From assembly GCA_902766655.1 (NCBI GenBank), contig CACXEL010000410.1:1-16360 (forward strand): a stretch of DNA of 16,360 bases. Reading direction: 5' to 3'. This document shows, in pieces, positions 13,770 through 16,360 of this stretch; positions within the stretch are counted from its first letter, which is position 1; each line of letters begins with the position of its first letter. Source of the stretch: an uncultured Lachnospiraceae bacterium (GTDB lineage Bacteria; Bacillota; Clostridia; Lachnospirales; Lachnospiraceae). A program made the position numbers and the translations under genes. The notes below the pieces were generated by a model that did no database searches, was not told the DNA's origin, and saw only the letters and a program-made list of their open reading frames with translations.

Positions 13770-15161
13770 ATGAAAACGGAAAAACTATCCTGGAAATCCA
13801 TCATCGGCTACGGCTTCGGTGAAGCCGGCACCCAGTTCTCCTGGACCCTGGTCAGCAGCTACCTGACCGTCTTCTATACCGACGTGGTCGGTCTGACCCC
13901 GGTTGTCATTTCCGCCATCATGCTCATCGCACGGATCTGGGACGCCGTCAACGATCCCATGTTCGGCACCATAGCGGAGCAGCACACCCACACCCGCTGG
14001 GGCCGCTTCCGCCCCTATATTCTCTGGGGAGCTCCGATCCTGGCCCTCTTTAACTGCCTGACCTTCCTGAACCTGGACATCTCCAACACGGCCAAGACCA
14101 TCTGGTGCGCGCTGACCTACATAGGCTGCGGCATGGCCTACACCGCGGTCAGCATCTCTGTCGGCTCCCTGGCCAACTGCATGACAACCTCCAACCATGA
14201 GCGGGTCACGCTCAACTCCTCCCGCAACATCATCGGCAACATCGCCGGCCTGATTCTCTCCGCCTGCACCATGCCCATCGTTCTTCACTTCGGCGGCGGC
14301 TCCACCTCCTCCGCCAAGGGCTATTTCGTGGCGGCGGTGATCTTCTCCCTGATCAGCATCCCCTGCCTCTTTGTCTGCTTTGCCACCACCCGCGAGGTCG
14401 TCAAGGTCGTGCATCATCACGAGGCCGGTCCCAAGCCCAGGATGCTGGATTCCATCAGGCAGTCCCTCAAGGACCATGACTCGCTCATGCTCATCATCGC
14501 CATGGTCCTGGTGCTGACCGCAGTCATGGGCCGTGTGGGCATTATGGCCTACTACTTTATCTACATCTACGCAGACCCCACCATCATCGCGGCCTGCGCC
14601 TCCGCGCTGACCTTCGGCATGGTCGTCCCCGGCTTCTACGCGCCACTGGTCCTCAACAAGCTCAACAAGAAAACCGTCGGCATGATCGCCTGCTTCCTCA
14701 TGGCCGCCAGCTGTGTGGCCCTCTACTTTGCCGGCGAGGCCCACGCCTCCCTGCCCGTGATGGTCGCGCTCCACTTCATCTATGGCGCTGTCAACTGCGC
14801 CGGCATCACCACCTTCGTGCTGATCGGCGAGATTGTGGACGACGCCTGGCTGCGGACCGGCCTCCGCAACGACGGCACCATGTACTCCATGGTCTCCTTT
14901 GGCACCAAGCTGGGCAACGCCATCGGCGGCTCCGTCGGCATCCTGGCCCTGGGAGCAGTCGGCTTCGTGGCCAACACCCAGATGAACCCTGAGACCCTGA
15001 CCGCCATGGACAAGGTCATCAACTTCGGCCCTGCCGCCATTTTCACCCTGGCCGGCATTTTCTTCGCCATGATCCACATGACCAACGCCAAAGGCCGGGA
15101 AAATGAACCCAAGATCAAGGCCCTCATGGCCCAGCACCCGGAAGAGACCTCTGAGGCCTGA
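13770..15161 (+). CDS. GPH-family sugar:cation symporter, second paralogue
   Basis: A protein of 463 aa, clearly paralogous to the preceding symporter along its whole length (shared IGYGFGEAG, SSYLTVFY, DVVGL, TRWGRFRPYIL-type and LHFGGGS segments). About 12 membrane segments are expected. Here the cation-site motif is intact: RIWDAVNDP at 55-63, with D58, N61 and D62 corresponding to D55, N58 and D59 of MelB. A histidine-rich HHHE follows in the central cytoplasmic loop. The start has AAAGG nine bases upstream. It lies 245 bp after the first paralogue, behind a structured leader, and 188 bp before the GH35-like gene. The substrate is probably an oligosaccharide of the same polymer family. 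Confidence 0.92.
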   Translation: MKTEKLSWKSIIGYGFGEAGTQFSWTLVSSYLTVFYTDVVGLTPVVISAIMLIARIWDAVNDPMFGTIAEQHTHTRWGRFRPYILWGAPILALFNCLTFLNLDISNTAKTIWCALTYIGCGMAYTAVSISVGSLANCMTTSNHERVTLNSSRNIIGNIAGLILSACTMPIVLHFGGGSTSSAKGYFVAAVIFSLISIPCLFVCFATTREVVKVVHHHEAGPKPRMLDSIRQSLKDHDSLMLIIAMVLVLTAVMGRVGIMAYYFIYIYADPTIIAACASALTFGMVVPGFYAPLVLNKLNKKTVGMIACFLMAASCVALYFAGEAHASLPVMVALHFIYGAVNCAGITTFVLIGEIVDDAWLRTGLRNDGTMYSMVSFGTKLGNAIGGSVGILALGAVGFVANTQMNPETLTAMDKVINFGPAAIFTLAGIFFAMIHMTNAKGRENEPKIKALMAQHPEETSEA

Positions 15162-15349
15162 GCCTTCGCCTGAAAAACAGCCCGCGGGTCTTCATTTCCC
15201 CCCACACAAGCCTCCTGCACCTCATGTCCTCCGGGCATCCGGTCAATGCGGCCAAGGATACAAAAAAGCCAGCCTGTTCAGATTGCTTCAGGCCGGCAGG
15301 TATGAACCATACTTTAAAAAACCATTTTCATAATCAGAGGAGGTTAATC
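15162..15349 (+). promoter_or_regulatory. Intergenic region before the GH35-like gene
   Basis: This stretch contains no gene. It has an imperfect inverted repeat, GCC-A-GCCTG (15268-15276) with CAGGC-C-GGC (15289-15297), not followed by a T-run. An AT-rich stretch with a weak TACTTT candidate -10 near 15310 precedes the strong AGGAGGT at 15338-15344. It may carry an internal promoter or operator, but nothing decisive is visible. Confidence 0.3.
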
Positions 15350-16360
15350 ATGAGTATCCCCGTTGTAAAGCCCGATGATAAAAATATCCCTTCCCTCTAC
15401 GTCCACGATCAGCCGTTCTTCATGCGCAGCGGCGAGATCCACAACTCCAGCGCCTCTGACCCCAGTTATCTGGAGGAAAAGCTCTGGCCCGCTCTTCGCG
15501 GCATGAACATGAATTCCGTCATCGCCCCCGTTTACTGGGAACTGATTGAGCCGACGGAAGGCGCCTACGATTTCACCTCGGTGGACACGCTGGTCTTCGG
15601 CGCCCGCAAGGAGGGCCTGAAGCTCTGCATCCTCTGGTTCGGCCTGTGGAAGAACTCCGAGTCCATGTATGTTCCGGCCTGGGTGAGAACTGCCCCGGAG
15701 ACATATTTCCGCACAGAGAAGGTCACCGGTGAGAAAATGAACACCGTCTCCCCCCTCTGCGCGGCCGCGGTAGAAAAGGACCGTCAGGCCTTCACGGCCC
15801 TGCTCCGCCATATCCGGGAAATCGACAGCGAGGAGAACACCGTCATCATCATGCAGGTGGAGAATGAGATCGGCCTCCTGGGCACAGACCGTGATTACAG
15901 TGATGCCGCACAGAAGGCATTCTTCGCCCCCATCCCCGAAAAACTGGCCGCCGCCCTTGGCAGGACCGGAACCTGGGAGGAGGCCTTTGGCGAGGACGCC
16001 GGCGAAGCCTTCATGGCCTGGCATTTTGCATCCGCCGTCGAGACCATCGCATCCTCCGGCAAGGCGGAATATGATCTGCCCTGCTACGCCAATGCCTGGC
16101 TTAAGCAGAGTCCCTGGTTCCCCGGCTCCTATCCTTCCGGCGGCCCCGTGAAGGAAATGCAGCCCATCTGGCGCGCTGCCGCTCCTTCCCTCTTCGCTTT
16201 CGGCCCGGACATCTACGTTCCCTACTGCGCGGACGTGATGGACGAATACGCCTCCGACGGCAATCCGCTCTTCATCCCTGAGATCCGCAAGGACGCCGTG
16301 GCTTCCTCCTATGCCCTCTATGCCTTCGGCGCCAAGAACGCCATCTGCTTCTCCCCCTTC
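15350..16360 (+). CDS. GH35/DUF5597-type beta-galactosidase (partial, C-terminus off window)
   Basis: The frame is open from ATG 15350 to the window end (337 codons), with AGGAGGT (15338-15344) five bases before the start. The N-terminus SLYVHDQPFFMRSGEIHNSS and the PVYWELIEPTEGAYDF strand are typical of the GH35/GH42-like TIM barrel proteins that carry a DUF5597 domain at the C-terminus. The acid/base is E173 in QVENEIGLLG and the nucleophile E311 in LFIPEIRKD. No signal peptide is present. Relatives in Cellvibrio xyloglucan loci are beta-galactosidases that remove galactose side chains, which would fit a galactoxylo-oligosaccharide substrate here. The DUF5597 part, if present, is outside the window. 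Clan-level assignment is secure; the exact activity is not. Confidence 0.85.
   Translation, partial: MSIPVVKPDDKNIPSLYVHDQPFFMRSGEIHNSSASDPSYLEEKLWPALRGMNMNSVIAPVYWELIEPTEGAYDFTSVDTLVFGARKEGLKLCILWFGLWKNSESMYVPAWVRTAPETYFRTEKVTGEKMNTVSPLCAAAVEKDRQAFTALLRHIREIDSEENTVIIMQVENEIGLLGTDRDYSDAAQKAFFAPIPEKLAAALGRTGTWEEAFGEDAGEAFMAWHFASAVETIASSGKAEYDLPCYANAWLKQSPWFPGSYPSGGPVKEMQPIWRAAAPSLFAFGPDIYVPYCADVMDEYASDGNPLFIPEIRKDAVASSYALYAFGAKNAICFSPF

Noticed and set aside
13565..13822. An 85-codon frame across the gap between the symporters.
   Set aside because: It overlaps the start of the second symporter in another frame, lacks a ribosome binding site and covers only hairpin-rich sequence.
13785..15137. 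A 450-codon antisense frame under the second symporter, and a 435-codon one at 8461-9768 under the AraC-GH39 gene.
   Set aside because: Both are shadows of conserved sense genes, with repetitive acidic and Gly/His-rich translations.

Overview
The window looks like a GC-rich Bacillota chromosome, most likely a gut Lachnospiraceae-type Clostridium relative. This is inferred from strong AAGGAGG-type ribosome binding sites, C/G-rich third codon positions, signal-peptide-less glycosidases, AraC regulators and GPH sugar symporters. No rRNA, tRNA, CRISPR array, phage gene or transposase is seen.

Layout. (1) 1-3556: an AraC-type regulator on the minus strand, cut by the window start, diverges from a GH2 glycosidase. 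(2) 3557-7703: an accessory island of five short genes: an XRE/SpoT-like HD fusion, a double GNAT acetyltransferase, a single GNAT, a TIGR04076-like Cys-rich protein and a two-TM membrane protein. Each gap between neighbours, and both island ends, carries one long palindromic element (six in all, A-F). They share a GGGACGG(A/T)CCTTTTT core, and I see none elsewhere in the window. (3) 7765-16360: a hemicellulose-oligosaccharide locus on the plus strand. It holds an AraC regulator fused to a GH39 domain that appears to lack its acid/base Glu, then a GH43 beta-xylosidase, two tandem GPH symporters and the first 337 codons of a GH35/DUF5597-type beta-galactosidase.

How it works together. The likely logic of region 3 is import of short xylo- or galactoxylo-oligosaccharides by the symporters, followed by cytoplasmic hydrolysis by GH43 and GH35. 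Control would come from the AraC-GH39 protein, whose degenerate glycosidase domain could act as the sugar sensor. The GH2 enzyme with its own divergent AraC regulator would be a separate unit for a related beta-linked sugar. The island between the two units carries unrelated housekeeping or stress-type functions, and its repeats suggest cassette-like assembly.

The points most worth a second look are the palindrome family with copy-specific but self-complementary outer arms, the XRE/(p)ppGpp-hydrolase-like fusion, the catalytically degenerate GH39 sensor, the tandem duplication of the 3' end of its gene, and the two paralogous symporters that differ at the cation-binding motif. All family assignments are from recognition of motifs by eye; no database search was run.
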